Shown one piece after another: positions 10,989-21,919 of a DNA stretch of 64,000 nt; position 1 is the stretch's first letter, and the number at the start of each line of letters is the position of its first letter. The notes beneath the pieces are model-generated. The model worked only from the letters and a program-made list of their open reading frames with translations. It was not told the origin of the DNA and did not search any database. Made by a program: the position numbers and the translations under genes. The DNA comes from Rhabditophanes sp. KR3021 (Eukaryota > Nematoda > Chromadorea > Rhabditida > Alloionematidae): assembly GCA_963281155.1 (NCBI GenBank), contig CAUJLY010000001.1, forward strand, positions 3,286,001 to 3,350,000, read 5' to 3'.

Positions 10989-11912
10989 TTAATTGGAGCA
11001 GCAAACATGTATCAGTTTCATCTTAAATTTATTCGGAAATTTCAATAATTTTTCAGACCAAAAAATTCTCACATCTACATTACATGCAATTAATAGAATA
11101 GCCTCAAGTCCATAGAATATTGTAAAGTTTAATGTTCCGAATATTTTGTAATATATTAAATCGCCATCAAAATTATGTTTTAAGGTAATGAATATAAGGT
11201 GAATAACGAATAAAATATTTAATGAAAGAATATGTATTGTAAACATATTTTGATTTTTGTACGTTTCACATCTTTTGAAAAAGTTTTTACCAGAAACTTT
11301 CTTTTTGGAGTTTGCGTAAATTTTTTTAATTAGGAAGAAATTACAAATCACATTATTAGCAGCTATTACGTATTCTGGATAAATATGAGTATAATATGTA
11401 ACCAGGTTAAAACACCAATTACTTCTTATTGTTATAGTTTTTATGCTTGAATCATAGTAATAGAAACAATCGTTGATAAAAATAAGAGGTATCATATCAA
11501 CGAGAGCTAATATAGGAGCTATACTTATATAGAATATAGAAAATGTATTTGTAAATTTTTTATAGTAGACAATGGGATAAAATAAAGCTACCATTCGATT
11601 ATACACCAGTATCAGATGACAAAAAAAGGTAGTTTTTATAAAAAATACCATAAGCTGTCCTGATAACATATTAGTAAAGTCAGCGTAATTCGGATCATTA
11701 CTTTGAGTTATTAAATAATCACCAAAAAAGTCGTAAATATATCGTATTGCAATAACATTGAATTCACAAATTGCTATCATTAAACATATGTAGCCATATA
11801 AATTCTGGAGACTTTTTATTTGAAGAATGGAAATGATGCTAATGATTTCAAGAATCCAAGCTATGATTGGACAAACAATTTCAACAATATTAAAAAACGA
11901 TTTAAATAACAT
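10989..11912 (-). CDS. Serpentine chemoreceptor, single exon
   Basis: One uninterrupted frame of 307 codons with seven hydrophobic segments. TM3 is followed by YNRMVALFYP, typical of nematode chemoreceptors, and a basic loop precedes TM6. The C-terminus is short and basic and ends in CCSN. It is intronless, unlike the neighbour at 8182, and points towards it across the transposase remnant. It lies inside the spacer of the inverted repeat, so only one copy exists here. Family not assigned. Confidence 0.8.
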   Translation of the reverse strand: MLFKSFFNIVEIVCPIIAWILEIISIISILQIKSLQNLYGYICLMIAICEFNVIAIRYIYDFFGDYLITQSNDPNYADFTNMLSGQLMVFFIKTTFFCHLILVYNRMVALFYPIVYYKKFTNTFSIFYISIAPILALVDMIPLIFINDCFYYYDSSIKTITIRSNWCFNLVTYYTHIYPEYVIAANNVICNFFLIKKIYANSKKKVSGKNFFKRCETYKNQNMFTIHILSLNILFVIHLIFITLKHNFDGDLIYYKIFGTLNFTIFYGLEAILLIACNVDVRIFWSEKLLKFPNKFKMKLIHVCCSN

Positions 11913-12743
11913 TACTAGATTTAAAAATATTTAATGAAGCAAATAGAATATAATGATAATCAAAAAAATTTCAGAAAACGTTTTGAATATTACCTCATGA
12001 TACGAATTTCCAAGGTCACATAATCTTTTGATAAAACCCACAGGCTATTTTATACTTGAATGCTTGTTGATAAAAAATTACTTCCGTATCGACAAAATTA
12101 AGAACGACACACAATATCGAAATTTGATAACAAAGGATTGATTTATAAAAAATAACTATTTACGTCAGAACATAATACTAAAAAATGACTTATTTTGGCT
12201 TAAATATTTCACAACTCTTTCATCCGCTTTTGAAATTATTACATTCTTTTTTATTTGACTGTATTAATCTGTGCAATTAACCTATTAAGGATGATAGGTA
12301 ACCGAGATCCTTCCTTATTAAGACAATGGCTAACGAATGAGCGAATATACTTTGTCTAACAAAAAGTTTTTGTTACATGTAGAATATTTGGAAGTAATTA
12401 TTTCAGTAATTTAAATAGCGAGTATCTTGATTTTTATAATGATTATATTTTTATTATATATTCTTTACCCTAATCTTATATGCTTGGAAATGTTAACATA
12501 GTTATCCACAAAATAATTGCTTTTCATTTATGACCAAGTTTCAAACAATCTGTTTAATATTCAAATTATAAAATTTATTTCTTTTAGATTTTGACTATGA
12601 AAAAGGTTATATTTTTAATACTTTCCAATGTAGGTTCCTTACTGTATTGAATGTGATTGGTGTTTCAGTTTACATAAGGGGACATGAACAAGCAACATAT
12701 GCATTTCAATCAATGTATATTATGCGAAAATTATATTTTCAGC
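11913..12743. other. Intergenic between receptor and receptor fragment
   Basis: AT-rich, with no complete gene. A possible 5' exon begins with ATG at 12596 (MKKVIFLILS), followed by intron-like GTAGGT and TTTCAG signals, but no phase-consistent join to the exon at 12744 could be found. Confidence 0.5.
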
Positions 12744-12984
12744 TTATGAAATAAGTACCGTTTTAATATTTTTGATATGTGCAAACACGTTCAACATTTG
12801 CAAATTTTTACTTACATTAAAAATAAAAAACTGTGGGAATGATATGAATAAAGTCTTTTTGTACACTACATCGTTTACGATATCACTTGCTGTCATATTG
12901 TCTTTAATATTTTTATTGTTGATAGTTATATGCGTATGGCATGATTATAAAAATGTAATTGTAACTCAACCTTTCTATGAATAG
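12744..12984 (+). pseudogene. Chemoreceptor TM5-TM6-like fragment
   Basis: After a TATTTTCAG acceptor the frame AYEISTVLIFLICANTF continues for 79 codons through two hydrophobic segments joined by a basic loop and ends at TAG 12982. This resembles the fifth and sixth helices of a nematode receptor. There is no TM7, and the open frame of the preceding candidate exon is out of phase by one base. It is most likely a receptor relic; a small two-TM protein is possible. Confidence 0.4.
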
Positions 12985-13287
12985 TAATATAAAAATATCC
13001 CAAGATTTAGTAATTATTTTTTATAGATAACAGATATAAATAGATCAACTTATCTAAATGTAACTTAAGTGAAAAGACAAATATGCTATGGATTTACAGC
13101 TAGCAAGCTAATCACAAATGCTACGCTTGAACGCCAAAATTGTGGACGAATCTTGAGAAATGCATATTTTAATCAAATTAAATGATCTAATGCATTAGAA
13201 AAATAGGTTAGTTTGCTATATGAAGTTCCAAATTGTTTATTTAGACAAAAATTAAATTTTTTAATCATTGCTTAATAACAAGCCACC

Positions 13288-13740
13288 ATGAATCAAAATA
13301 ACCAAACTTTAAGATTTGTTAACGTGAGTTCATTTTGACTAACATTCAAAGACTGATACTATTATTTACAGGTTCATCAAAGAAACACAGCAAATTCAAA
13401 CTTTTGGTTCTCAAAAGCAATCATCAAAGTTCAACATTATAAAACAGAATATAAAGGAATTCAAAAAATTGGGCATCATACTTACCTCTATACGTACTCT
13501 GAAAACAACAATCTTATAAATATAATTGTTGGACCACGTGGAATAACTATCAAAGAATTTGTAGTATAAACTGGAACTACAATTTCTATGAAGATGCTAC
13601 TGAAAAAGTTGCCCATTGGGAATGTTTGATTATAGAACTGATTAAATGTTCCAGAAGACACCAAATGCACCATGGAAAAGTTAACAACTGAAAGAGTTGG
13701 CAATTCTTAATAGAACCTACGTTGATATGGAATAAAGAAA
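13288..13740 (+). pseudogene. SF1/BBP-like KH-QUA2 pseudogene, right copy with 5' exons
   Basis: Exon 1 (13288-13323, 12 codons) and exon 2 (from 13372) are separated by a 48-bp GTGAGT...TTACAG intron. The joined frame runs unbroken through INIIVGPRGITIKEFVV to a TAA at 13567. After the stop, TGTTIS and PEDTKCTMEK follow in the same frame, then QLKELAILNRT in a shifted frame. SF1 proteins carry GPRGNT in the KH loop and QLRELARLNGT in QUA2, so the match is specific. The TAA and the frame change make it a pseudogene. Only the part from about 13484 onward is copied in the left arm. Confidence 0.65.
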
Positions 13741-13926
13741 ATGGGAGAATGTTTGATGCAAGCCTGCTATAAAACACGGATTCGCTTATGCTGAACTCTT
13801 TAAGGATTTGTCTGAACCGGCCTCTATTTTCAAGGACACCGCTACTCAATTTGGCTCTAAGCTATTATTTGTTGGTTATTTTAATCTATTTCGCAGTGAA
13901 AAAATAATGAATTGAATTGCAAAAAA

Positions 13927-13997
13927 TGCGTCCGCCGGGAATCGAACCCGGGTCGCCCGCGTGGCAGGCGAGCATTCTACCACTGAACCACGAACGC
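13927..13997 (-). tRNA. tRNA-Gly(GCC), right-arm copy
   Basis: Identical to the left-arm gene: acceptor GCGTTCG/CGGACGC, anticodon loop CTGCCAC, intact T-loop. The flank after the discriminator differs slightly (TTTTTTGC rather than TTTTTTCC). Confidence 0.95.
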
Positions 13998-14305
13998 TTG
14001 TCATTCGTTGCATTCGTCTAAAACCTGCCATATTTTTTAGTATTTTAAGGATGGTGCAACACAAACATAGTTCTATAAATATTTGTGTCAAACGTGTTCT
14101 TAATTACGAAAATTCACTTGATGGTACAACTATTCTACTGCTAATAAAATAATGTTAAAGAACATATCATTAGTACACATTTTATTTCAAGAAAGGGTTA
14201 TTTTCGGGTTCGAATCTTAAAGACAATTAATTATATCAAAATATGATTAATGAATGTTACAAAGTATAGTTTTGAATCGTACTTTCTTGATGTTAAAGGA
14301 TATAT

Positions 14306-14482
14306 CTAACATGAGCAGTTAGCGCACTTGCAATCTCCTCCAGTCTTGCATTTGCAGCAGCATGAAGCATTGGCTTGAGTTTTGAAATTCTTCGAGCAGT
14401 TACAGTTGTCTCCACATTGTTTCTTACAGTTGTAATCACAGGCGTTCAAAATAATGCATTGGTTGTTCTTGCAGGAGTCCAT
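14306..14482 (-). CDS. Metallothionein B, right-arm copy with Cys33 to Phe
   Basis: A 58-residue intronless metallothionein matching the left copy at 3262 except at codon 33 (14384-14386), where TGC (Cys) is TTC (Phe); synonymous changes occur nearby. This leaves 15 Cys. Loss of a conserved metal-ligand Cys and gain of an aromatic residue is unusual for the family and may lower or alter metal binding. The promoter keeps the perfect heat-shock element and TATA box, so the gene is probably still expressed. Confidence 0.88.
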   Translation of the reverse strand: MDSCKNNQCIILNACDYNCKKQCGDNCNCSKNFKTQANASCCCKCKTGGDCKCANCSC

Positions 14483-14545
14483 TTTAGTAGTAACGAGTAA
14501 ATATGTTGGTCAAAACTATGATACATCTCTGATAATTTAATTTCC

Positions 14546-14585
14546 TTTTATACTAACATTTTGTTTATTCTTGAACTTTCTCGAA
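14546..14585 (-). promoter_or_regulatory. Heat-shock element and TATA box of right metallothionein B
   Basis: The TATA box is at 14546-14552 and the four-unit element at 14568-14585, identical in core and spacing to the left arm. No mismatch to the TTCnnGAA alternation. Confidence 0.85.
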
Positions 14586-15486
14586 AGTTTAAACGTGATA
14601 GAAACTAGATTATTACTCGAGACTCTCTTATTTTGCAACAATATTCTGAAAAAGGCTGTTTCATCATTCTTACCTTCACGCCCTTTTTACTTTTTTAGTT
14701 CTAATTGAGAAGTAAACAATTGAATGATCAATTTTGACCAGCTGTTTCCTTTTTGTGCTATTTTTAAACCAAAGCACAAATTCAAGTCACACAAATGTTT
14801 GTGTTGAAAATGTTCTTTGCGCGCAAACTATAATCTAGTCTTATACTTAAAACATACTAAATATATATTTTTTAAATGAGAACACAATTAAAATCATATG
14901 AATATGTATGTACAACTTAAATATTAATAAGTATTTCCTTTTCATTTGTATATTTTGGATAAAAGCCGAATTTTGAACTTCATTTGAAAGTGTTATCTAT
15001 GTCGAGAAAAAAACTCATAAAAGTGTCTTATAATTAGTAAATATTACTATTCTTGATATTATGATTGGAAACAATAAACACAACAAATTCCGAAATAACT
15101 ACAAACAACATTTGCCAAGAATCGTTTATTTGATAGTAACTTTTTATTAATGATAAGTTCAATTATTCAATTAAATTATTCCTAATAAAAACTGCGATTA
15201 GTTTATTTAATTATTCTTAATAAAAGTGTGATTAGTTTATTTAATGGGTAATATTAAATTTAAAATGCTTCAACTGTTTAATAAGTAGTTAATATTCCAT
15301 ATTCAGAATCACAAAATTAAGACAACGATTAGATTTTCACCAAATTTATTTATTTAATTGAAGAAGTGCATCAAAATTAAAGAGATTACATTATATCAAA
15401 TGCATAAATGGGTTTTAAAAAATATAGTATTTGATCCGGCATTCCGTCAGTTTAAATCAGCATGTGTAATTATGTAGTTAACATAT

Positions 15487-15672
15487 CTAACATCTACAGT
15501 TAGCACACTTGCAGTCTCCCCCAGTCTTGCATTTGCAGCAGCATGAAGCTTGCGCTTGATTTTTACAGTTCGAAGAACAATTGCAATTGTCTCCACATCC
15601 TCCACATTGACTTTTACATGAAACATCACAGGCACTCAAAATAAGACATTGGTTGTTCTTGCAGGAATCCAT
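15487..15672 (-). CDS. Metallothionein A, right-arm copy
   Basis: Encodes the same 61-residue, 17-Cys protein as the copy at 2072; one visible coding change is a synonymous Ser codon. The ORF is open seven codons further upstream (MLQLNIK), but the start at 15672 is chosen because it matches the left arm and paralogue B. It is a cytosolic metal-binding protein, divergently placed relative to the left copy, about 1.0 kb from metallothionein B. Confidence 0.9.
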   Translation of the reverse strand: MDSCKNNQCLILSACDVSCKSQCGGCGDNCNCSSNCKNQAQASCCCKCKTGGDCKCANCRC

Positions 15673-15742
15673 TTTAATATTTAGTTGTAGCAAATAAATG
15701 TATTAGTTGAAACTAAGATACATCTCTGATCATTTTGTTTCC

Positions 15743-15782
15743 TTTTATACCCAAATTTTGTTCATTCTTGAACTTTCTCGAA
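15743..15782 (-). promoter_or_regulatory. Heat-shock element and TATA box of right metallothionein A
   Basis: TATA box at 15743-15749 and a perfect four-unit TTC/GAA array at 15765-15782, unchanged from the left arm. Confidence 0.85.
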
Positions 15783-16671
15783 AGTTGAAACGTCAATTAT
15801 TCTCAAGAATCTCCCAAATTAAAGCACTATTTCCCAAGGGGCTGTTGCATCATTCTTACAAACACGCCTTTTTGAAATAATAAATGCGTAAAAAAGTGTG
15901 TCGTGTTTGTGTACCGATAACGTCATATTTTATCTTGTATCATTTTAACTATCTCCGTGCAATATGTAAATAAAATGACACTGAATGGTCGGTCAGATGA
16001 TTTTTGTGTTGAAAGTGTGCTCTGCTCACAAACTACATTATATTTACCTTAAACAAAAATTTTTTGAAAAAATAATAAAATATTAATAATTATATGTATA
16101 TAATGGCGAAATTTAAGATCAACAAGCAATATAAAACTTCCATCGTTAATAACTCAAACCGAAAATATCTAAAACCCCATTTAATATATATTAAATAAAA
16201 TTGCATTGTAACTTCTAATTTTTTAATAGAAGTTGTTTTATAAGAAAGATCAAGAGTAGCATATACAAAATAGTTGAAATAAATTCAAACATAAAAAATA
16301 GTCCAAAATAAATATCTAAAAGTAAATGTTAAACAAATGGAGAATATGTAGTTATTAAAAAGTTTGTGCAAAGGAATATTCTACAGATAAGTTGAGACTG
16401 ATGATGATGCGATGAATAAATTGAGCAATAATTAATGTAAGTACAATTTGTATTCTTTGAAATTAATGGATATTATCTAATTTAGCTGTGTGAATAAAAT
16501 AAATAGGTACACAATTAGCTAGTATTATTTGCGACTTCATATTGTGTCTGAAATTCAAGAAACATTGTTTGGATTTAATATTTGTTGTTTTGATTAGTAT
16601 TATTGGGAAATTGAAGGTTATTATATCCTTTTTTAACAAAATAAAATATTTAAGTAAATAATCAAAAAGTA

Positions 16672-16744
16672 TGATCCCGGGCGGTCTCGATCCGCCGGCC
16701 TTCTGTGTGTTAGACAGATGTGATAACCACTACACCACGGGAGC
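16672..16744 (-). tRNA. tRNA-Val(AAC), right-arm copy
   Basis: Same sequence as the left copy, including the acceptor C2-T71 mismatch and A at T-loop position 54. The defects therefore predate the duplication or were homogenised between the arms. Confidence 0.8.
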
Positions 16745-17391
16745 TTACCAATATGCTTTGGCTATGCTACGAAATTGCTAAATCTGAAGACATTTTGTGC
16801 ATTTCAGCTTGTTGAAAATTATGAAAACGATAAATTATAAATATTTGATCTAAAACTACATAATTAGCATTGCGATACTCAATATTAAGTATTTTTTAAA
16901 AAGAAGCAATTATTTTATTGGCATGACAAATACCAAACACAAATATTTGACCTTAAACAGTTTATAACTTAACACATTCCGATAATTTCTCCTGTAGTTG
17001 ATTTTATTAGCATTCAATTTGGAAATATTTTGTCTACCGCAAAAAATATTAACTTTAAACTATTTTTTATAATATTTATTGTCTGATAAGCCAGCCAAAT
17101 AAATATTTAACGTGTTTGAATCATTGGATATTATTATTTTTCCTATTATTCATAAACATAAATTAAAAGATTCTCTCTAACATCGTTTTGATTATTTTAC
17201 TGATTAAGTAAGAGACAGACAAACTATTCATTGGAATTTTCCATCAAAAATGTATGCTAAAGAAATTCGCTATTAAATATTGTCACAAATTATAACGAAA
17301 ATAAAAATTAAATCATTATTATTTTCAATTTAATCGCCAAATTCCTGTGAAATATCGATGTATCATCAACTTTCGAAAATGAAAACAGTCT

Positions 17392-17610
17392 TTAGCGTTC
17401 TTGAACAACATCATTAATATCATCAACTAATTTTAACACCATAAAAGGGTTTGCAAGTAATTCATCAATATTGACATAATCGGTGCATCCGAAATAAATC
17501 AACGGAAGATCAGAAAAAATGCTTTCTTCGTCAAAGTAAGTTAATTCAATTTCTCAAATTACAAATGCATACTTTTTTAGTGAATCTTCTATTTTGGGAA
17601 GTAATTTATA
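17392..17610 (-). pseudogene. Unrecognised broken ORF downstream of PHGDH, right-arm copy
   Basis: Mirror of 149-367 with the same internal TGA and the same terminal frame, ending INDVVQER before TAA. It lies 113 bp beyond the PHGDH stop on the same strand. No family recognised. Confidence 0.4.
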
Positions 17611-17723
17611 CTATAAACATTAGGTTTTATATTAAAAAACAGAAGTAATTAAATTATATAGTTGTAAACAGATGATAAACTTCAGATTGTTGAATGTTTT
17701 TATTAAATAATGGAATGGATCAT

Positions 17724-18757
17724 TTAACAAGCTTTAGCAATGTCTTTTGCATTAATGGCTCCTAGGAGCTCAAAAGTTTTGTTGACAGCCACAATATTCT
17801 TAGCGATTTCTACGGCAACTCTAACTTGGGCTTCTTTAGTTGAAGCTCCTAAATGAGGAATTGCAATAACTTGCCCATTTTCAACTAAATCACGGAATTT
17901 TGGGGGTTCTTCTTCAAAAACGTCAAATGCAGCTCCTTTCACATGGTTGTTTCTAATTGACTCAACCAATTCAACTTCGTTAATGATTCCTCCTCTGGCG
18001 ACATTAATGATTCTTACTCCCTTTTTGCATTTCAAAAGAACTTCCTTGTTGATCAAATTTTGGGTGTGCTTATTTAAAGGAACATGGACTGTTATATAAT
18101 CGGCTTTAGCGTAAATTTGATCGAGTCCCAACAATTGAATGTTCAATGCTTTAGCAGCTTCTTCGGTAACCAATGGGTCGAAGCCGATAACTTCCATTCC
18201 AAAAGCTTGCATTCTTGAAGCAACCATTTGTCCAATTCGTCCTAATCCAATAATTGCCAACACTTTTCCACCGATTTCTTCGCCCATAAAATCTTTCCTT
18301 GCCCATTTACCGCTTTTCATGGAAGCATCGGCTTGTGTAATATTCCTAGCTAACGATAATACAAGGGCACACGTTAATTCAGCCGCAGATTGGCTGTTTC
18401 CATTAGGGGTATTCATGACAACGACTCCGGCCTCGGTAGCAGCAACAACATCGATGTTGTCAACTCCAGTTCCAGCTCTTCCGACAATCTTCAATTTTCC
18501 TTTTGACCCAGCAACAATTAGTTCTTTGGTAATCTAAACAATTGCATAATTAGATATTTGAATTGAATTATTTAACCTACCTTTGTGGCTGATCTAACAA
18601 TAACAGCGTCAAATTGGGGAAGCAATTCGAGCAACTGATCGTGTGTTTGCTTGGTCTTGACAACGGCATTAATGCCTTCAGCTTTCAAAGCATCAATGCA
18701 CTCTTGCTCGATTTCGTCGGCAATTAGAACATTTTCCATCTTCATAGTAAGCTTCAT
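17724..18757 (-). CDS. D-3-phosphoglycerate dehydrogenase, short form, two exons
   Basis: Exons 18581-18757 and 17724-18533 with a 47-bp intron (GTAGGT...GTTTAG) give 328 residues. PHGDH oxidises 3-phosphoglycerate to 3-phosphohydroxypyruvate with NAD+, the first step of serine synthesis in the cytosol. Visible hallmarks are VGRAGTGVDN, the dinucleotide fold GLGRIGQMVASRM, INVARGGI with the catalytic Arg, and IPHLGAST with the catalytic His. The C-terminal regulatory ACT and ASB domains of bacterial and vertebrate enzymes are absent, as in the C. elegans orthologue. Start: first of Met1, Met5 and Met7. The next pathway enzyme, phosphoserine aminotransferase, lies 0.9 kb upstream on the same strand. 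Its 3' end is duplicated at window position 1. Confidence 0.95.
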
Positions 18758-19642
18758 TGTAGTAAATAAATAGTTCTCTAAAATTAGTTATGTAAACTGG
18801 ATAAATAGACCAAATTTTGTCTTTATATAGTGCCAAAAACGTGCGACACAATACCAAAGTTATAAGATCATATGGAGAAAGGGCTGCCCATTTTTATTGC
18901 ATCACTATTACTAATTTAAAAAGGTTCAGACATAACGTGGTGATGCATTACGAATTTACTAGCACAATCTTTATAAATCAGATTGCTAATTTTCTTGAAG
19001 CATTTTATTAGATAGCCAATTAGTCTCCAGCATCTGCATATACAATCAAGCATAAGATACAAAAAGATATGTGGATTCGTTGACTAATAAAAACATCGAT
19101 ATCAGATTGATTACGGAGTTGACAAAATTAATGAGTAGAAGTAACCAAATATAAATGCATAAGAATGGTGAATGAAAGTATGAAATTAAATCACTTTTAC
19201 TACTATCAAATTTTTAACACAAAATGTGTCCTTTGGGAGATGTACTTTAGTCTTTTAAAAGAAGACAATGCATAATCCAGATTATTTTATTTACTGTTCA
19301 AATGATTAAATTAAATTACTTAATTACAATTAATTATGTTTTAGTTGTCTGGTTTGTTTGAATTATTAATCATTGTTAACGTGGTAAAGAACACGCTTTA
19401 GACGCGCATTATTTTAAGATAAGGAAATCAGCTTGTTTTTATGAAGTGCATAATTTAATTGCTACTGATTTAGTTAGTAGTTATAATACCTAAAATATAG
19501 ATATTGTTTAAACTATGATTGTTTCGTCTCAAATTTATCTATACATGTTTTTGTTTAACAATTTACTTTAATTAAAAAATCATTAGACATTCGTTTGTCG
19601 TATTTATTTTATTCATTTTTGTAATTCATTTATCTTAAATAT
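18758..19642. other. Intergenic between PSAT and PHGDH
   Basis: About 885 bp, AT-rich. It should hold the PHGDH promoter and the PSAT 3' end. No gene or RNA seen. The gap is long for a nematode operon. Confidence 0.6.
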
Positions 19643-20808
19643 TTATCTTTGTAATGGATTCTCTTGTTGGAATTTGATCAAAAAGTATGCAAGATATTTA
19701 ACTTCTTCCAAAGTAATGGCATTGTAAATTGAAACCCTAATTCCTCCAACAGACCTGTGTCCCTTTAGCCCAATATAATTCTTTTCCTTGGCCAGTTTCA
19801 AAAACTTTTCCTCCAGTTCAATGTTTCCATCTTTGCCACCGATTCTGAATGGGATGTTAACATTTGACCTGCTGTCCTTATCAATTGGGGAATAGTAAAA
19901 ACCGTTGGAATCATTTATGATAGCGTAGATTGTATTTGCCTTTTCTTGATTTAGTTTAGCAAAATATGTGACACCACCTTTATCTTCGACATGTTGGATC
20001 ATTAACTTCAAAATGTAGAGTGAAAACATATTTGGTGTGTTGTAAAGTGAATTGTTCTTAACTGCTAAATCATAGTCCAGGATACTAGGTGTTGATTGAT
20101 GAGCTTTGCCGATCAAATCTCTTCTGATTATGACAACAGTTACTCCAGGAATCCCAAGATTTTTCTGAGCCCCGGCATAAACGATTCCATGCTTTGACAC
20201 ATCAAAATTGCGAGTCATGATATTCGATGAAACATCAGCTACTAAAGTAGTTCCTTCAGGTACTTGGATATCAGGTATTTCAATCCCATGGACGGTTTCA
20301 TTGGCACAGTAGTAGAAGTAACTGGCATCAGGTGCAATATTCCATGTTGATGCGTCAGGAACATTCAAGAACTGCTTGGTAGCGGGAGTTACTAAATTAA
20401 CTTGGATGTATTTCTTTGCCTCTTGGGCAGCTTTTTGAGACCAAGTTCCGGTGACCAAATAGTTGGCAATAGCTTTGTTGCCATTCATGGATTTTGCAAT
20501 GTTCAATGGAATAGCTGCGAATTGTGCACTTCCACCTCCTTGCATGAAAACAATTTCGTAGTTGTCTGGAACACACATCAATTTTTTGACTTGATCTTTG
20601 GCAGCATTAACAAGAGCTTGGAAATCGGCAGATCTGTGGCTCATTTCTAAACAAAATAATAACTAAGTTAATAACATGACAAGTTACCCATAATTGATAT
20701 TCCGGAACCATTGTAATCAAGAAGCTCACCCTTAGCTTTGTTCAGAACATCAAGAGGTAATTGTGCTGGGCCAGCTCCGAAATTGATTGCACTTCTTTGA
20801 GTAGACAT
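19643..20808 (-). CDS. Phosphoserine aminotransferase, two exons
   Basis: Exons 20688-20808 and 19643-20646 with a 41-bp intron give 374 residues, close to the usual length. The PLP enzyme transfers an amino group from glutamate to 3-phosphohydroxypyruvate, step two of serine synthesis. Visible are the N-terminal [22 protein letters not shown] across the splice junction, the Schiff-base lysine in [12 protein letters not shown], and the C-terminal [12 protein letters not shown] that binds substrate phosphate. It is co-oriented with PHGDH, the preceding enzyme of the pathway, so the two may share regulation, though each appears to have its own upstream region. Confidence 0.95.
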
Positions 20809-21919
20809 GCTTAGATATTATTATAAATTGAAAAGACAAGTGCCCTGAATTACTATTTATAGAAAGTACATAAATCAGCATCTTTTATAGTACATTAACT
20901 AATGAAGGTGTATTTAATCATCGTTATATTACCGCCCATAATTTAGAATAACATACACTATAGGCCGAGAAGGATGATATTACATCATTATTATGACGGT
21001 AAATTAGTATAAATGTACGTCATCTTGATTTCAATCATGCTAAGAACACATTTGATAATGTGACATTTTTGATACACAATGTATGCGCGTACTTTCATCT
21101 GATAAAATAATATAGCATATTTCTGGCAATGTTTGGTTGAGAATGTAAATCATACAAATGACATAATAAACAATCTGTAATAGTTTTTTATTATAAATTA
21201 AACTACAAAACGTTTATTGCATCAAATAAAATATGTTTGTATTCCATTGTACATTTAAACTTTATTTAGTTTGACAAAATAACTATTTTTGAATATATAG
21301 AAGACGAAGAATTAACGATAGTTAGCATTTGTGTCACAAAAAACAATCGGTATGCAATATAACACAGCTTCTTGCAAGGTACTTATATTTATTTAGAATA
21401 CTTTATTTTTAATAAAACATTAATAAACGAATTCAAAGTGATGCCGATGTCAAATCAGTTTAATTAAAAATGTTCAAACTATAAAGGTTAAAATGATTTG
21501 GTTTAGATTAATGAAGCATAACCAATCTTAAATTACTAACAAAGAAGCTTAATTAGTAAAATATATGATAGTTAGCAATAATCCTTTAACTCTTTAATTC
21601 TAACATAATACACACCAACTGTTATTAAAAAATGACTCATTTAATGATAATAATCTATGAATGCATAGTTATGATCATTGTACAACTATTGTACATATAA
21701 ATTAAGTAATTTGATCGGTAAAACGTCATTTCATGAGACCAATGTTAGTGACTATGTTTGCCTCAATTAGCTTGATGCTTGTGTAGATGCTCGATTATAC
21801 TGATAAAAATTATAAGAAGCAATAATATCATGCTTGAGATAAGGAATATGCTGATAAGTTGGGTATAAAATACAAAAATAATTGCGGATTCTATATTCAA
21901 ATAAAAAGTTTATTGAAAC
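20809..21919. other. Intergenic, divergent promoter region
   Basis: About 1.1 kb between divergently transcribed PSAT and the saposin-like gene. AT-rich; a TATA-like TATAAAA lies at about 21863-21869, roughly 50 bp before the next ATG. Nothing else recognised. Confidence 0.6.

Larger units (their letters stand above)
13484..17758 (-). repeat. Right arm of the giant inverted repeat
   Basis: Reverse complement of 1-4268. Similarity fades inward near 13484 beside a GAGGTAAG-like segment shared with the left boundary, and outward runs into the last codons of PHGDH at the window-edge limit. The same genes appear in mirror order: tRNA-Gly, metallothionein B, metallothionein A, tRNA-Val, broken ORF, PHGDH 3' end. 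The arm probably continues rightward through PHGDH, but its partner lies outside the window. Confidence 0.95.

Noticed and set aside
12596..12984. Three-exon small membrane gene starting MKKVIFLILS
   Set aside because: No combination of visible donors and acceptors keeps one open frame through to the terminal exon.
18139..18537. 132-codon ORF antisense to PHGDH
   Set aside because: Shadow of a conserved enzyme exon; no start context or function.
17724..20808. PHGDH-PSAT operon
   Set aside because: The 885-bp gap is much longer than usual nematode operon spacing, and each gene has its own AT-rich upstream region.
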